NCBI GenBank assembly: GCA_010084195.1 | Contig: RGPS01000014.1 | Location: 1-52,950 of the forward strand | DNA length: 52,950 bases | Direction of reading: 5' to 3' | Origin: Terriglobia bacterium | GTDB lineage: Bacteria > Acidobacteriota > Terriglobia > Bryobacterales > Bryobacteraceae | Shown here: positions 26,674 through 35,257 of the stretch, in pieces | How positions within the stretch are numbered: position 1 is the first letter of the stretch | Layout of the letters: the number at the start of each line of letters is the position of its first letter | The notes under the pieces: generated by a model | Databases searched by the model: none | The model's input: the letters and a program-made list of their open reading frames with translations, nothing else | Told to the model about the DNA's origin: nothing | Made by a program: the position numbers and the translations under genes

Positions 26674-26930
26674 TTCGAGCCTCCTTCGACCACGGAGGCC
26701 AGCTTGCGGCGTGCCCGGAACAGCAGCAGTTTCACGCTGCCCGCTTCCACACCCACGCGTTCTGCGATCTCGCGGTGGGATGCCCCCTCGGCATAGGCCA
26801 GCCACAACATAGCTCGCTCCCTCGGCTTCATTTTGTCGATGGCCCGGCCCACATCGGTTGAGGTGTCGTTCGAGTCGCTCAGACCAGGGCTCGGGGCGCG
26901 TTCAATGTCGTGGCCGACAAAGCTTGTAGC
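26670..26930 (-). pseudogene. ECF-type RNA polymerase sigma factor, 5' part deleted
   Basis: What remains is the C-terminal region 4 helix-turn-helix: 'IDKMKPRERAMLWLAYAEGA' then 'SHREIAERVGVEAGSVKLLL' and 'FRARRKLASVVEGGSK'. The frame continues upstream through 'LSDSNDTSTDVGRA' and 'LIRAATSFVGHDI', but region 2, which binds core polymerase and the -10 element, is absent. Near 26930-26945 the sequence passes directly into a truncated VWA protein gene on the other strand. A short product could start at GTG 26852 (60 residues), but it would not be a working sigma factor. The exact junction is approximate. Confidence 0.75.
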
Positions 26931-27338
26931 GGCCCGAATGAGTTGGCGGCGAACGTGACCATTTACCCGGTTAGGTACTCGGTGTACGCCACCAGCTTCA
27001 CCTCACGAGGGGCGGAAACCTTCGCAGGTACCGACCGACCCGTATTCGATGCGAGCGGGGCGATGAATCTGCTGACTGTCTTTGCGGAAATTGGGCGGAT
27101 GGCCAGCGAAAACGGAGCCCACGCCCTGGCCACTTACACGGGTGGCGAAACAGTCTCTTTCACCAAACTCTCCCGGCTGGAGAGGGTGATAGCTTCCGTG
27201 GGCAGGGACTTGCACTCGCAATACCTTCTCAGCTTTCTCGCGGATAATTCGCAGCGCGGCATCTATCGGCCAGTCACGGTGACGGTTCGGGTGCCGAATC
27301 CGACCGTGCGGACACGTTCCGGTTACTGGCTGGAGTAG
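26931..27338 (+). pseudogene. VWFA-related Acidobacteria-type protein, 5' part deleted
   Basis: The frame 'NELAANVTIYPVRYSVYATS' to 'LERVIASVGRDLHSQYLLSF' and 'VTVRVPNPTVRTRSGYWLE' matches the C-terminal part of the VWFA-related family seen complete at its N-terminus at 1-759. Signal peptide, MIDAS motif and most of the VWA domain are missing. An apparent start at 26910 lies in or near the foreign junction sequence and gives no signal peptide. Gene and sigma remnant are divergent and both lack their 5' ends, so one deletion explains both. Confidence 0.78.
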
Positions 27339-27386
27339 AGGCCTTCCTCAAGCCCCCCCAAACCTGCTAGCCTGATCTCTGCCCTG

Positions 27387-28220
27387 ATGAAGAAATTTCT
27401 CTGTTTCTCCGCTATGTCGCTTCTGGCAATGACGGTCGCCGCCCAGACCTATCGGGCCCCCCGCGTGGCCGGTAGTACCCACCCCGACCTGAATGGCATC
27501 TGGCAGGTAATCAATGAGGCCAACTATGACGTGGAGATGCACATGGCGCGTCCCGCTCTGGCCACGCAGAAGGGTCCCTACGGGCCTGTCCCGGCCGGCC
27601 CGGTTCTCGCGATGGGGGCGGTTGGCTCCGTGCCGCCCGGTGTTGGTGTCGTAGAGGGTGGCGCGATCCCTTACAAGCCGGAGGCCCTCGCCAAGCGTGA
27701 CGAGAACCGTGAAAAGTGGCTGGAGCGTGATCCCGAGATTAAGTGCTATTTGCCGGGTGTTCCCCGCGCCACCTATATGCCCTATCCGATGCAGATTCTG
27801 CAGTCTGCGAAGGGGGTCTTTCTGGCTTACGAGTACGCCGGGGCTGTCCGGGACATTTACTTCAAAGATCCTGGCCCCGCTCCGGTGGACTCCTGGATGG
27901 GCCAGTCTGTTGGTCGCTGGGAGGGCGAAACGCTGGTTGTGGATGTTACCGGTTTCAACGACTCCAGCTGGTTTGATCGCTCCGGCAATTTTCACACCGA
28001 AGCCCTGCATGTGGTGGAGCGTTATACCCGCACCAGTCCTGACATCATTCGCTACGAAGCCACCATTGAAGATCCGAATGTTTTCACGCGGCCCTGGAAA
28101 ATGAGTATGGCCCTCTATCGTCGTCAGGAGAAGAACGCCCAACTTATGGACTTCAAGTGCGTGGAGTTTGTGGAAGAGCTTGTCTACGGTCAATGGCGGA
28201 AGAAAACTCTCGCTCGCTAA
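27387..28220 (+). CDS. Exported protein of unknown function (acidobacterial family)
   Basis: A 277-residue protein with a signal peptide (MKKFLCFSAMSLLAMTVAAQ). I know no function for it. It begins 'HPDLNGIWQV' after the signal, a pattern shared with many acidobacterial secreted proteins. Its C-terminal half ('DSWMGQSVGRWEGETLVVDV' ... 'LHVVERYTRTSPDIIRYEAT' ... 'DPNVFTRPWK') is clearly paralogous to that of the next gene. It is followed 10 bases later by that paralogue, then by a DUF6152 gene, forming one operon of exported proteins. Confidence 0.78.
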   Translation: MKKFLCFSAMSLLAMTVAAQTYRAPRVAGSTHPDLNGIWQVINEANYDVEMHMARPALATQKGPYGPVPAGPVLAMGAVGSVPPGVGVVEGGAIPYKPEALAKRDENREKWLERDPEIKCYLPGVPRATYMPYPMQILQSAKGVFLAYEYAGAVRDIYFKDPGPAPVDSWMGQSVGRWEGETLVVDVTGFNDSSWFDRSGNFHTEALHVVERYTRTSPDIIRYEATIEDPNVFTRPWKMSMALYRRQEKNAQLMDFKCVEFVEELVYGQWRKKTLAR

Positions 28221-28230
28221 GGAAAATACC

Positions 28231-29277
28231 ATGAAAATTTTCTCCATCTTCACGGCGCTGGCCTTAACCTGTTCGGCGCAGATCCCTTCAGTCGGGATTC
28301 CGCGTCTGCCTGACGGCCATCCCGACTTTCAGGGCATGTACGATGCCGCCACTCTCACCCCTCTGGAACGCGCGCCTGGTTCAAAGCTGGTGCTGACCAA
28401 AGCGGAAGCCGAAGTTGTGGAAAAAGCCATGGCAGCCCAGACGTCCGCCGGTGACCAGGCTATCGCTGCGGACCGCAAGGCTCCACCCAAAGGCGGGGAT
28501 GGCTCTGCCGGTGCTGCGGGCAATGTTGGAGGTTACAACACGTTTTGGCTGGATATGGGCAGTTCCCTCACCGTGGTTCGCGGTGAGAAGCGTGCCTCGA
28601 TAGTGGTCGACCCTGCGGATGGCCGTGTTCCGCCGCTGAATCAGAAGGCTCGCGCCCGTATCGCTGCCCAGCGCGCAGCCGCTCCCACCTCTGACGCACA
28701 GGAAAGCAAAGAGCCGGGGCTGGAGCCGACGGGGGCCTATGACGACCCGGAAAGGCGCCCTCTCGGGGAACGCTGTATCCTCGGCTTCGCGTCCACCTCC
28801 GGGCCCCCGGCGCTGCCCAACTATTTCTACAACAACCTGCATCAGATTGTGCAGACGAAGGACAGCGTGATGATTCAGACCGAGATGGTCCACGATGCCC
28901 GCATCGTCCGCATGAATGCCGAGCATCTGCCGAAAACTATCCGCAGCTGGATGGGCGATTCGGTCGGGCATTGGGAAGGTGACACCCTGGTCATCGATAC
29001 CACGAACTTCACCGACAAGACACGCTTCCGCAATGCGACCGAGAACCTGCACGTGGTGGAGCGCATTTCCCGGCTGGACGCGAAGTCTCTGCTCTACCGT
29101 TTTACGCTTGACGATCCTGATACCTGGGATCGTCCATGGACCGGTGAATACGCCTGGCCTCTCACCAAAGAACCCATGTATGAGTACGCGTGCCACGAGG
29201 CCAACTACTCGATGAGCGATATCCTTCGCGGGGCTCGCTTGCGCGAGGCCGAGCAAGCCGCCAAAATCAAGAAATAG
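28231..29277 (+). CDS. Exported protein, paralogue of the preceding gene
   Basis: Start at ATG 28231, after AAGGA, gives 348 residues with a signal peptide (MKIFSIFTALALTCSAQ). The mature N-terminus 'IPRLPDGHPDFQGMYDAATL' resembles the 'HPDLNGIW' start of its neighbour. The C-terminal half repeats the same motifs: 'RSWMGDSVGHWEGDTLVIDT', 'NLHVVERISRLDAKSLLYRF', 'DDPDTWDRPW'. The middle ('GAYDDPERRPLGERCILGFA') is specific. Function is unknown; conserved Trp, His and acidic residues suggest a shared binding or catalytic fold. It is 8 bases upstream of the DUF6152 gene. Confidence 0.78.
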   Translation: MKIFSIFTALALTCSAQIPSVGIPRLPDGHPDFQGMYDAATLTPLERAPGSKLVLTKAEAEVVEKAMAAQTSAGDQAIAADRKAPPKGGDGSAGAAGNVGGYNTFWLDMGSSLTVVRGEKRASIVVDPADGRVPPLNQKARARIAAQRAAAPTSDAQESKEPGLEPTGAYDDPERRPLGERCILGFASTSGPPALPNYFYNNLHQIVQTKDSVMIQTEMVHDARIVRMNAEHLPKTIRSWMGDSVGHWEGDTLVIDTTNFTDKTRFRNATENLHVVERISRLDAKSLLYRFTLDDPDTWDRPWTGEYAWPLTKEPMYEYACHEANYSMSDILRGARLREAEQAAKIKK

Positions 29278-29285
29278 GAAATTCT

Positions 29286-29726
29286 ATGCGTAAATTTCTC
29301 GCAGTCTCGACCCTCTTCCTGACCAGTGTTGCTGCGGCGTTGGCACACCATGCCTTTGGTGGTGAGTTTGACGCCAATCGCCCCGTTCTGCTGCGGGGCA
29401 AGATCATCAAAGTGGAATGGGTCAATCCCCACTCCTGGGTCCATGTGGAAGTTATCAAACCCAGCGGTGGCACGGAAGTCTGGATGATTGAAGGCGGCAG
29501 CCCCAATTCCCTGCTGCGTCGCGGGGTCACACGGGATTCGGTCAAGGTGGGGACTGAGGTGATCGTGGATGGCTACCAGTCTCGCGACCATACCCAGCTT
29601 CGTGCCAATGGTCGCAACATCACGCTCACTAACGGCACCAAACTGTTCCTCGGATCCTCAGGGCCCGGCGCGCCTCCACCTGATGCCAAGCCCATTGAGG
29701 AGATGACTCCGCAGGTTAAGAAGTGA
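29286..29726 (+). CDS. DUF6152-family exported protein
   Basis: A 146-residue protein starting at ATG 29286 after AGGA, with a signal peptide (MRKFLAVSTLFLTSVAAALA). The conserved DUF6152 start 'HHAFGGEFDANRPVLLRGKI' follows at once, then 'VEWVNPHSWVHVEV'. Three histidines at the mature N-terminus and in 'NPHSWVH' could bind a metal, but this is inference; the family has no assigned function. It commonly sits with the type of protein encoded upstream. Its stop overlaps the GTG start of the DUF3089 gene. Confidence 0.83.
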   Translation: MRKFLAVSTLFLTSVAAALAHHAFGGEFDANRPVLLRGKIIKVEWVNPHSWVHVEVIKPSGGTEVWMIEGGSPNSLLRRGVTRDSVKVGTEVIVDGYQSRDHTQLRANGRNITLTNGTKLFLGSSGPGAPPPDAKPIEEMTPQVKK

Positions 29727-30832
29727 TTCGGCTGGTTGTCTGCGCCCTGCTTCTGGCTGCTGCGGCCTTCGCAGAGGGCAATGACTATCGCGACACCAAG
29801 AACTGGCTGTGCCGCCCTGGTGGACATGACGCCTGCGAGGTGGATCTAACGGCAACGGTAGTAGCCGCTGATGGCAGCCTTACGCGTGAAACCTGGGCTG
29901 CTGATCCCGGTGCGCCCATCGACTGTTTCTACGTGTATCCGACGGTCTCCACAGACACCACAACCAATAGCGACATGACTGCGGACCCCGCCGAGCGGAA
30001 CGTCATCCGCCACCAGTTTGCCCGGTTTGCCTCCAAATGCCGTCCGTTCGCGCCGCTTTACCGGCAGGTTACTTTGGCCGGCCTGAGCCAGTTGATGGCG
30101 GGGAAGGGAAGCGCGGCCCCTTTGGGTACGGGACTGGCTTACGACGATGTGGCCGCTGCTTTCCGCGATTACCTGGAGCACGACAACCGGGGGCGCGGGT
30201 TTGTCCTGATTGGGCATTCGCAGGGTTCCTTCGTTCTGGCGGAGCTTATAAAACGGGAGATCGAAGGCAAGCCAGTCGCAGCGCGCATGATTTCCGCCAT
30301 CTTGTCCGGCACCACGATCACGCCCCAGACTTTTTCGCGCATCCCGGTTTGCAAAGCACCATCACAGGTCGGTTGCGTCATCGCTTTTGCATCCTTTCGG
30401 TCTACTGTTACGCCGCCCGCCAACACGCTTTTCGGGAAGAATGGCATCTGCACGAACCCGGCGGCTCTCGACGGAGGTTCCGGCGAATTGAAGGCCTATC
30501 TGTCCGCGACCGGCTCCACCATCACCCGCCAGATGTCGCCAAAGCCATGGGTCTCCGGGGCTGAGAAAGTAATCGACACACCCTGGGTCGCCGTCCCGGG
30601 GCTACTCAGCGCACGCTGCGCGAGCAACGACCATTCCAACTATCTGGAGGTCACCGTTCAGGGAAACCCGGATGACCCGCGCACCGAGGACATTACCGGG
30701 GACATCAGCTCCAACGGTCAGGTTCTGGCTCAGTGGGGGCTTCACCTGCTCGACATGAATCTCGCCATGGGGAATCTTGTCGAAATCGTAGGCCGCCAGA
30801 CTACCGCTTATCTGAAGACCGTCCCTCGGTAG
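29723..30832 (+). CDS. DUF3089-family exported alpha/beta-hydrolase-like protein
   Basis: A 369-residue protein from GTG 29723, overlapping the previous stop by 4 bases. A signal peptide (MIRLVVCALLLAAAAFA) leads into 'DYRDTKNWLCRPG' and 'IDCFYVYPTVS', which are typical of DUF3089. The nucleophile elbow is 'LIGHSQGSFVLAEL', with the presumed catalytic serine; 'CASNDHSNYLEV' near residue 295 may carry the histidine. A lipase or esterase activity is likely from the fold but untested here. Its 3' end overlaps the convergent sialidase-like gene by 32 bases. Confidence 0.85.
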   Translation: MIRLVVCALLLAAAAFAEGNDYRDTKNWLCRPGGHDACEVDLTATVVAADGSLTRETWAADPGAPIDCFYVYPTVSTDTTTNSDMTADPAERNVIRHQFARFASKCRPFAPLYRQVTLAGLSQLMAGKGSAAPLGTGLAYDDVAAAFRDYLEHDNRGRGFVLIGHSQGSFVLAELIKREIEGKPVAARMISAILSGTTITPQTFSRIPVCKAPSQVGCVIAFASFRSTVTPPANTLFGKNGICTNPAALDGGSGELKAYLSATGSTITRQMSPKPWVSGAEKVIDTPWVAVPGLLSARCASNDHSNYLEVTVQGNPDDPRTEDITGDISSNGQVLAQWGLHLLDMNLAMGNLVEIVGRQTTAYLKTVPR

Positions 30833-31889
30833 CGGGGGCGACTCCGGCAACCACAATCGCTCCGCCCTTCTCCCAGGCCGCAATCAGGCGTCCCTCGGAG
30901 AGCGCAGCCAGGGCAGGGAAGGTCACGTCCTCCCCGATTTGCTGCGTGCTGCCCTCGTTCCAGAGCATGGCTTTGCCTTCCTTGACATAGAGCAGCCAGA
31001 GCGAGTTTCCTGTGCTTGCCGCTGTGACATCATGGCCTGGGCCGATCTTCACTTCCGCCTTACCCGGTTCGGCGATGTAGATCTCGTCCATACGACGCCA
31101 GACCGAGACTGTCTTTCCAGCCACGTGCGTCAGGTCCCCGCCATCCATGGGACAAGCATTGATTTTCCACGTGCCCTCGCCCAGTTTTTGCGCTTTGCCG
31201 AACGTGCGGCCATCCATAGAACGAAGCAGGTAGAAATCTCTGGCTCCGTCGAGCGCGTTCCGCCACATCACCTCCAGCGCTCCATCCCCCGCCACGGAAG
31301 CGGTCGGGTGGCAGCACTGGCAGATTGTGCCCTCGGGTGATTCGTAGAGCTTCACGTTCTCCTGCCAGGTGACACCACCATCCTTTGAGACCGAGCCGTA
31401 GAGCCTGGTCCCGGTATTCCGCAGGTCCAGCCAGGCGGCGAACAGTTCGCCGTTCGGCTTTGCCACCAGGGTATGCAGGCCCTCCCTCGGGGCGGCGGGC
31501 ACATCATTGACCCGCACCGGCTTTGACCAGGTTTTCCCGTTATCTGTGGACCGCCACGCCAGCAAATCACCATCGGCCGGGAGGCCATGGGCATGAGTCC
31601 CGGTGGCCTCCTTTTCTCCGACGACGGCTGTCAGCACCATCGTGTTCTTTGAGAAGACGATACGGGGTCCGCGGTGGCGGCTGAGGGGCACCACTGGTGC
31701 CGTGCCGACCTCTACGGGTTTGCCGAAAGTCCTCCCGTCGTTCAAAGAGGTAGCCACGTAGATCCCGTTACCGGAACCATAAGCGAGAGCCACGGTATGC
31801 CCGGAAACCGCGAACCGCGGTTCCCGATTTGGTGCATCAGCTACCGTGGGTGCAAACTGGGTCAGGGCAATAACAGCAAGTGCAAGCAT
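30801..31889 (-). CDS. Exported sialidase-like BNR-repeat protein
   Basis: A 362-residue protein with a short signal peptide (MLALAVIALTQFAPTVADA) and a GGAGAG ribosome site. Asp-box/BNR motifs 'SLNDGRTFG', 'STDNGKTWSKP', 'SKDGGVTWQEN' and 'SMDGRTFGKA' recur through a six-bladed propeller typical of the exo-alpha-sialidase superfamily. 'TICQCCHPTASV' is unusual and may form disulfides. I cannot confirm the sialidase arginine triad, so it may bind or cleave another glycan or have lost activity. It lies 107 bases downstream of the TonB receptor gene, with a strong hairpin between. Confidence 0.75.
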   Translation of the reverse strand: MLALAVIALTQFAPTVADAPNREPRFAVSGHTVALAYGSGNGIYVATSLNDGRTFGKPVEVGTAPVVPLSRHRGPRIVFSKNTMVLTAVVGEKEATGTHAHGLPADGDLLAWRSTDNGKTWSKPVRVNDVPAAPREGLHTLVAKPNGELFAAWLDLRNTGTRLYGSVSKDGGVTWQENVKLYESPEGTICQCCHPTASVAGDGALEVMWRNALDGARDFYLLRSMDGRTFGKAQKLGEGTWKINACPMDGGDLTHVAGKTVSVWRRMDEIYIAEPGKAEVKIGPGHDVTAASTGNSLWLLYVKEGKAMLWNEGSTQQIGEDVTFPALAALSEGRLIAAWEKGGAIVVAGVAPATEGRSSDKR

Positions 31890-31933
31890 CGATTTCTCTC
31901 CGTATCAGTTTACTGAACACGCTGACAACGGTT

Positions 31934-31986
31934 CGCCGGGGCGGCGTTTTGGCAGGTGATCCTCTCCGTTTGGTGCCGCCCCGGCG
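31934..31986 (-). terminator. Strong inverted repeat downstream of TonB receptor gene
   Basis: CGCCGGGGCGGC (31934-31945) and GCCGCCCCGGCG (31975-31986) form a perfect 12-bp all-GC stem around a 29-base loop. It starts 10 bases beyond the receptor stop codon. No T-run follows, so termination may need Rho or the repeat may stabilise the 3' end. Confidence 0.45.
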
Positions 31987-31996
31987 GCCTGTGAGC

Positions 31997-34771
31997 TCAG
32001 AACTTCAAACGCAGGGCTAACTGGACTCCCCGAGGTTCGCCAACGGCCCCGGGGACGCGGAACGCTGATGAGGGTGTCCCCGGGTAAGTGCCCGTCCCGA
32101 AGACCCCATTGGGAATCAAATTGTTGCGGTGATTCAGAGCATTGAAGGCTTCAGCGATACCTTCCAGCCGCAATCTTTCGGTCAACATAAAGCTCCGGCT
32201 CAGACGGGTATTCACGACGAAGCTATCGAAGCCCTCTGCTGCATTGCGCTCCACGAACGTCCCGTTTACCAGGGGCCGACCGGTTGTCCCCTGCACCGTC
32301 GCCACTCCGGTCGTCGGGTTCAGGGGCAATGCCGAGTAGTATTGCACCATGCCGGTCAGTTGAAAGCGGGCGGGCAACTGGAAGGTCCCGGAGGTTACCA
32401 GGCGATGGCGCTGGTCGTCATCGGACCGGCCCCAGTCGCGCCAGATATTGCCGGGGTCCACCGGGCCGCTGAAGAAGAACTCGCCCACGTTATTCAGGGC
32501 CTTTGAGTAATCCCAGGAGACGCGCCAGGTTGCCCACTTTGACAGCTTTGCGTTCCACGCCACGTGCAACGCGTTGTAGTTCGAGTCGGCCTGTGAGGAG
32601 TACTGGCTGTTATTCGCATAGTTCGGATTCGGGCGGCAGCCATTGTTCGTGCCGGCGGCAGCGCAGGTTGGAACGTTTTGGTTTATCGCAACAATCAGGT
32701 GTAGTCCGCGCAGCCGTTCATAGGCTGCTGAAACCGTGCCATAACGCCCCAGTCGCCTCTCAAGCTCCACACTAGCCTGCGTGGAATAGGCATTCCGCAG
32801 GTTCGGGTTCATGGTGGTGAAGTTGATGAGCCCGCCCACCGGGACAGCTGGGAGCACGTTGGGGAATACCGGAGCGCCTGCCTGGGTGGGTGCCAGACTC
32901 AGGCTGATCTGGCTGGTTGGCGTCAGCGTGGTGGTGTTGTTGGCCGAGAGAAGTGCGTTGGCCAGGGCGCGTAGTGGAACACGGTCATAGTAGAGTCCGA
33001 AGCTTGCGCGGATCACGGTGTTTCGCGAGGCTTCCGGAGCCCATGAAATACCAATGCGGGGGGACAGGTTGTTGGTGTCGGTCGCGATGGTGCGCAGAAA
33101 CTGGAGGTCATACCGCAGCCCCAGGTTCACCGTGAACTTCGGCGTTACCTTCCACTCATCCTGCGCATAGAAGCCAAGATTCGGGTTTGTTTGCGGCACC
33201 ACTGTGTTGCCAAAGGTCTGCGTGTAACCCGCGTTGTTATAGGTGCCGCTCAGGAAATTCGCCAGCGAAGAAAATGAATACGCGCCGCGAACGGAGCGGG
33301 GGAAGGTGATGGTCAGGTCGTTGTACAGGAAGTCGAAACCGGTCCTGAAAGCGTGTGCTCCGGCCTGGCGGCTGAAGTTATCGGCGATCTCGTAGAGCTT
33401 GTTTCGCCTCCCGGTGGGGGAGCCTGACAATCGCCCAAAAGTCGCTACGCCGGAGATGCTTACGGAGGGCCCGGAAGGGTCTGTTGGTTCTGCTTCAAGA
33501 GCGCTGTAGGTGAATTGTCCGCGCGTCTCGTTCACCATGGTGGGGGACAACGTGAAGACGTTGCCGACCGCAATGGAGTGGTCTGTATTGTCGAGGCCAG
33601 CCGACGCCGTAGCCGCCGAAAGTGCCCCCACTCCGCGGGAATTCCTGCTGGCGACGTTGTAGACGCTGTAGCGCAGATTGAAGTCATCCCGGGCGCTGAA
33701 GCGATGGTCCACCTTGGCGAGGAGATTGATGTTGTGAACCGGGTTGGGGTAGAGACCGGTTGCGATGGGCGAACCCTTGTAACCGATTGCAGCCAGACGA
33801 TTGTTGATTGCGGTTACATTGGCGGGCTGAATTGTAATCAGGCCGCTCTGGTTCAGCAGCCTTTGTTCAAAGCTGGCGAAATAGAAGGTGCGGTCGCGAA
33901 CGACTGGTCCACCCAGGCCTCCGGTGTATTGGGTCTGGGTCATGGGTAACTTTGCAGCTGAGAGCGCGTTGTTCGCATTGAATCTCTGGTTGCGGAAGTA
34001 GCCCTGCAGATCACCGTGCAGCGTGTTGCCGCCACTCTTCGTTACCATGCTGACGTACCCGCCCAGGGCGCGGCCAAACTCTGCCTGGCCTCCCGAGGTG
34101 ACTACCTGAAACTCGCTCACTACGCCGACGCTGAAGAAGGTTCCGATGAGCCCTGCCGCGTCATCATTTGAGGACAAGCCATCCACAATAAAGCTGTTCG
34201 AAAAGTTGCGTTGACTGCCGATGGAAATGCCTTGTCCCGGGGCTGCGGAGGTCTCGGGAAATAGTTGGGTGCTTGCCGTGTTGGTGGGTGAGACTCCGGG
34301 GACCAGCAGCGCCAGGTCCAGAAAGTTTCTGCCGTTCATCGGCAGGTTGGAGATCTCGGCCTGGGATACGGTGCCAGAAATCTGGGTCCGGGATGTCTCC
34401 AGCAAGTCACTCGAAGCCTCTATGTTTACTGTGGTGCCCGCATTGCCAAGCGTCAGAGCTACCGGCAGGTCGAAGGCGGAGCCTACCGTGAGATTCACGT
34501 TCTGCGTCCGGGTCGAAAAGCCATCCTTGACGATGCTGATCTGGTAGGCTCCGGGTTTCAGAATCGGGAACCGGAAGCGGCCCTCCCGGTCAGATGCGGT
34601 CGAATTACTGAGGTGTGTTTCGTTGTCTGTCGCTGTGACCTTTGCTGCGGTCACAACGGCGCCGCTGGGGTCCGTCACACGGCCCCCGACGCTGGCGTAA
34701 TGAATCGTTTCCTGCGCTTGTGCCAGGTTCGCACTGAACGCAGTCAAAATCAACAAAACTATCGTTTTCAA
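31997..34771 (-). CDS. Oar-like TonB-dependent outer-membrane receptor
   Basis: A 924-residue outer-membrane protein starting at TTG 34771 after AGGGAG. It has a signal peptide (MKTIVLLILTAFSANLAQA), a carboxypeptidase-regulatory-like domain ('VGGRVTDPSGAVVTAAKVTA'), a plug domain ('NFSNSFIVDGLSSNDD'), and a barrel with many 'NLGLRYD', 'RVSWDYSKALNN' type strands. It ends in 'RGVQLALRLKF' with terminal Phe, the barrel assembly signal. Such receptors import or bind large or metal-containing ligands in acidobacteria. The upstream genes on the same strand encode two Cys-rich exported proteins and an SCO protein, which hints at a copper-related ligand. This is the intact counterpart of the receptor pseudogene at 6342-10969. 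Confidence 0.92.
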   Translation of the reverse strand: MKTIVLLILTAFSANLAQAQETIHYASVGGRVTDPSGAVVTAAKVTATDNETHLSNSTASDREGRFRFPILKPGAYQISIVKDGFSTRTQNVNLTVGSAFDLPVALTLGNAGTTVNIEASSDLLETSRTQISGTVSQAEISNLPMNGRNFLDLALLVPGVSPTNTASTQLFPETSAAPGQGISIGSQRNFSNSFIVDGLSSNDDAAGLIGTFFSVGVVSEFQVVTSGGQAEFGRALGGYVSMVTKSGGNTLHGDLQGYFRNQRFNANNALSAAKLPMTQTQYTGGLGGPVVRDRTFYFASFEQRLLNQSGLITIQPANVTAINNRLAAIGYKGSPIATGLYPNPVHNINLLAKVDHRFSARDDFNLRYSVYNVASRNSRGVGALSAATASAGLDNTDHSIAVGNVFTLSPTMVNETRGQFTYSALEAEPTDPSGPSVSISGVATFGRLSGSPTGRRNKLYEIADNFSRQAGAHAFRTGFDFLYNDLTITFPRSVRGAYSFSSLANFLSGTYNNAGYTQTFGNTVVPQTNPNLGFYAQDEWKVTPKFTVNLGLRYDLQFLRTIATDTNNLSPRIGISWAPEASRNTVIRASFGLYYDRVPLRALANALLSANNTTTLTPTSQISLSLAPTQAGAPVFPNVLPAVPVGGLINFTTMNPNLRNAYSTQASVELERRLGRYGTVSAAYERLRGLHLIVAINQNVPTCAAAGTNNGCRPNPNYANNSQYSSQADSNYNALHVAWNAKLSKWATWRVSWDYSKALNNVGEFFFSGPVDPGNIWRDWGRSDDDQRHRLVTSGTFQLPARFQLTGMVQYYSALPLNPTTGVATVQGTTGRPLVNGTFVERNAAEGFDSFVVNTRLSRSFMLTERLRLEGIAEAFNALNHRNNLIPNGVFGTGTYPGTPSSAFRVPGAVGEPRGVQLALRLKF

Positions 34772-34822
34772 AGTAGAGATCTCCCTGTTTGCAAAGCTGA
34801 CGAGCGAGTTGCCGCGTATTCG

Positions 34823-35197
34823 TCAGCAGGCCGGAGGGGGCCGTTGAAACAGGCAGAAGGCTATTGGGGGGAAGTGCTTTGCCGAACAGGGGGCGACTGT
34901 TACTTCCTCTGTACCGGCAACGAGGGCCACAGAGGCAGCTGCTTTCGGGCAGGCAACTTCGGCAGTCGCCACCGCTGGAGAGGCCGTGCAGCATGTGCCG
35001 CAGGTACCTGCGGCGACAAGCTGGGGTCCACTTTCGCGGTGCCCATGCTTTGTCCGGTGGCAGGCATCCTTCGCTGCACTCCGTTTGCAACACGCCATTT
35101 CGCAGCCCTTCTCAGGAACCACGGAAACTATGGCGAGCGCAAAGGGAGCCAGTAACGACAGCACAGCCAACAGCGCTGTGAATCGCAAAAGGCGCAT
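34823..35197 (-). CDS. Cys-rich exported protein B
   Basis: Start taken at ATG 35197 ('MRLLRFTALLAVLSLLAPFA'), giving 124 residues with a signal peptide; a start at 35224 would add nine residues. The mature part is rich in Cys and His: 'KGCEMACCKRSAAKDACHRT', 'KHGHRESG', 'TCGTCCTASP', 'VACPK', 'VAPCSAKH', ending 'PPPAC'. No known family is recognised. The 'CCKR' and His pattern also occurs in the next upstream gene, so the two are probably distant paralogues. Clustered thiols suggest metal, perhaps copper, binding; this is inference from composition and from the nearby SCO gene. Confidence 0.65.
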   Translation of the reverse strand: MRLLRFTALLAVLSLLAPFALAIVSVVPEKGCEMACCKRSAAKDACHRTKHGHRESGPQLVAAGTCGTCCTASPAVATAEVACPKAAASVALVAGTEEVTVAPCSAKHFPPIAFCLFQRPPPAC

Positions 35198-35257
35198 GCC
35201 GCTTTCACGGCAAAACGACAACATTACGTCCCTTCAAGATATGTGGGTGCGGGGAAA

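Noticed and set aside
26099..26812. Plus-strand frames around the anti-sigma gene
   Set aside because: They are antisense to the ZAS motif and membrane helices of the anti-sigma factor and show no domain.
34613..35155. A 180-codon plus-strand frame opposite the Cys-rich protein B gene
   Set aside because: Its high Cys and Arg content mirrors the antisense of a Cys-rich gene; no signal peptide, and the minus frame has a signal peptide and operon context.
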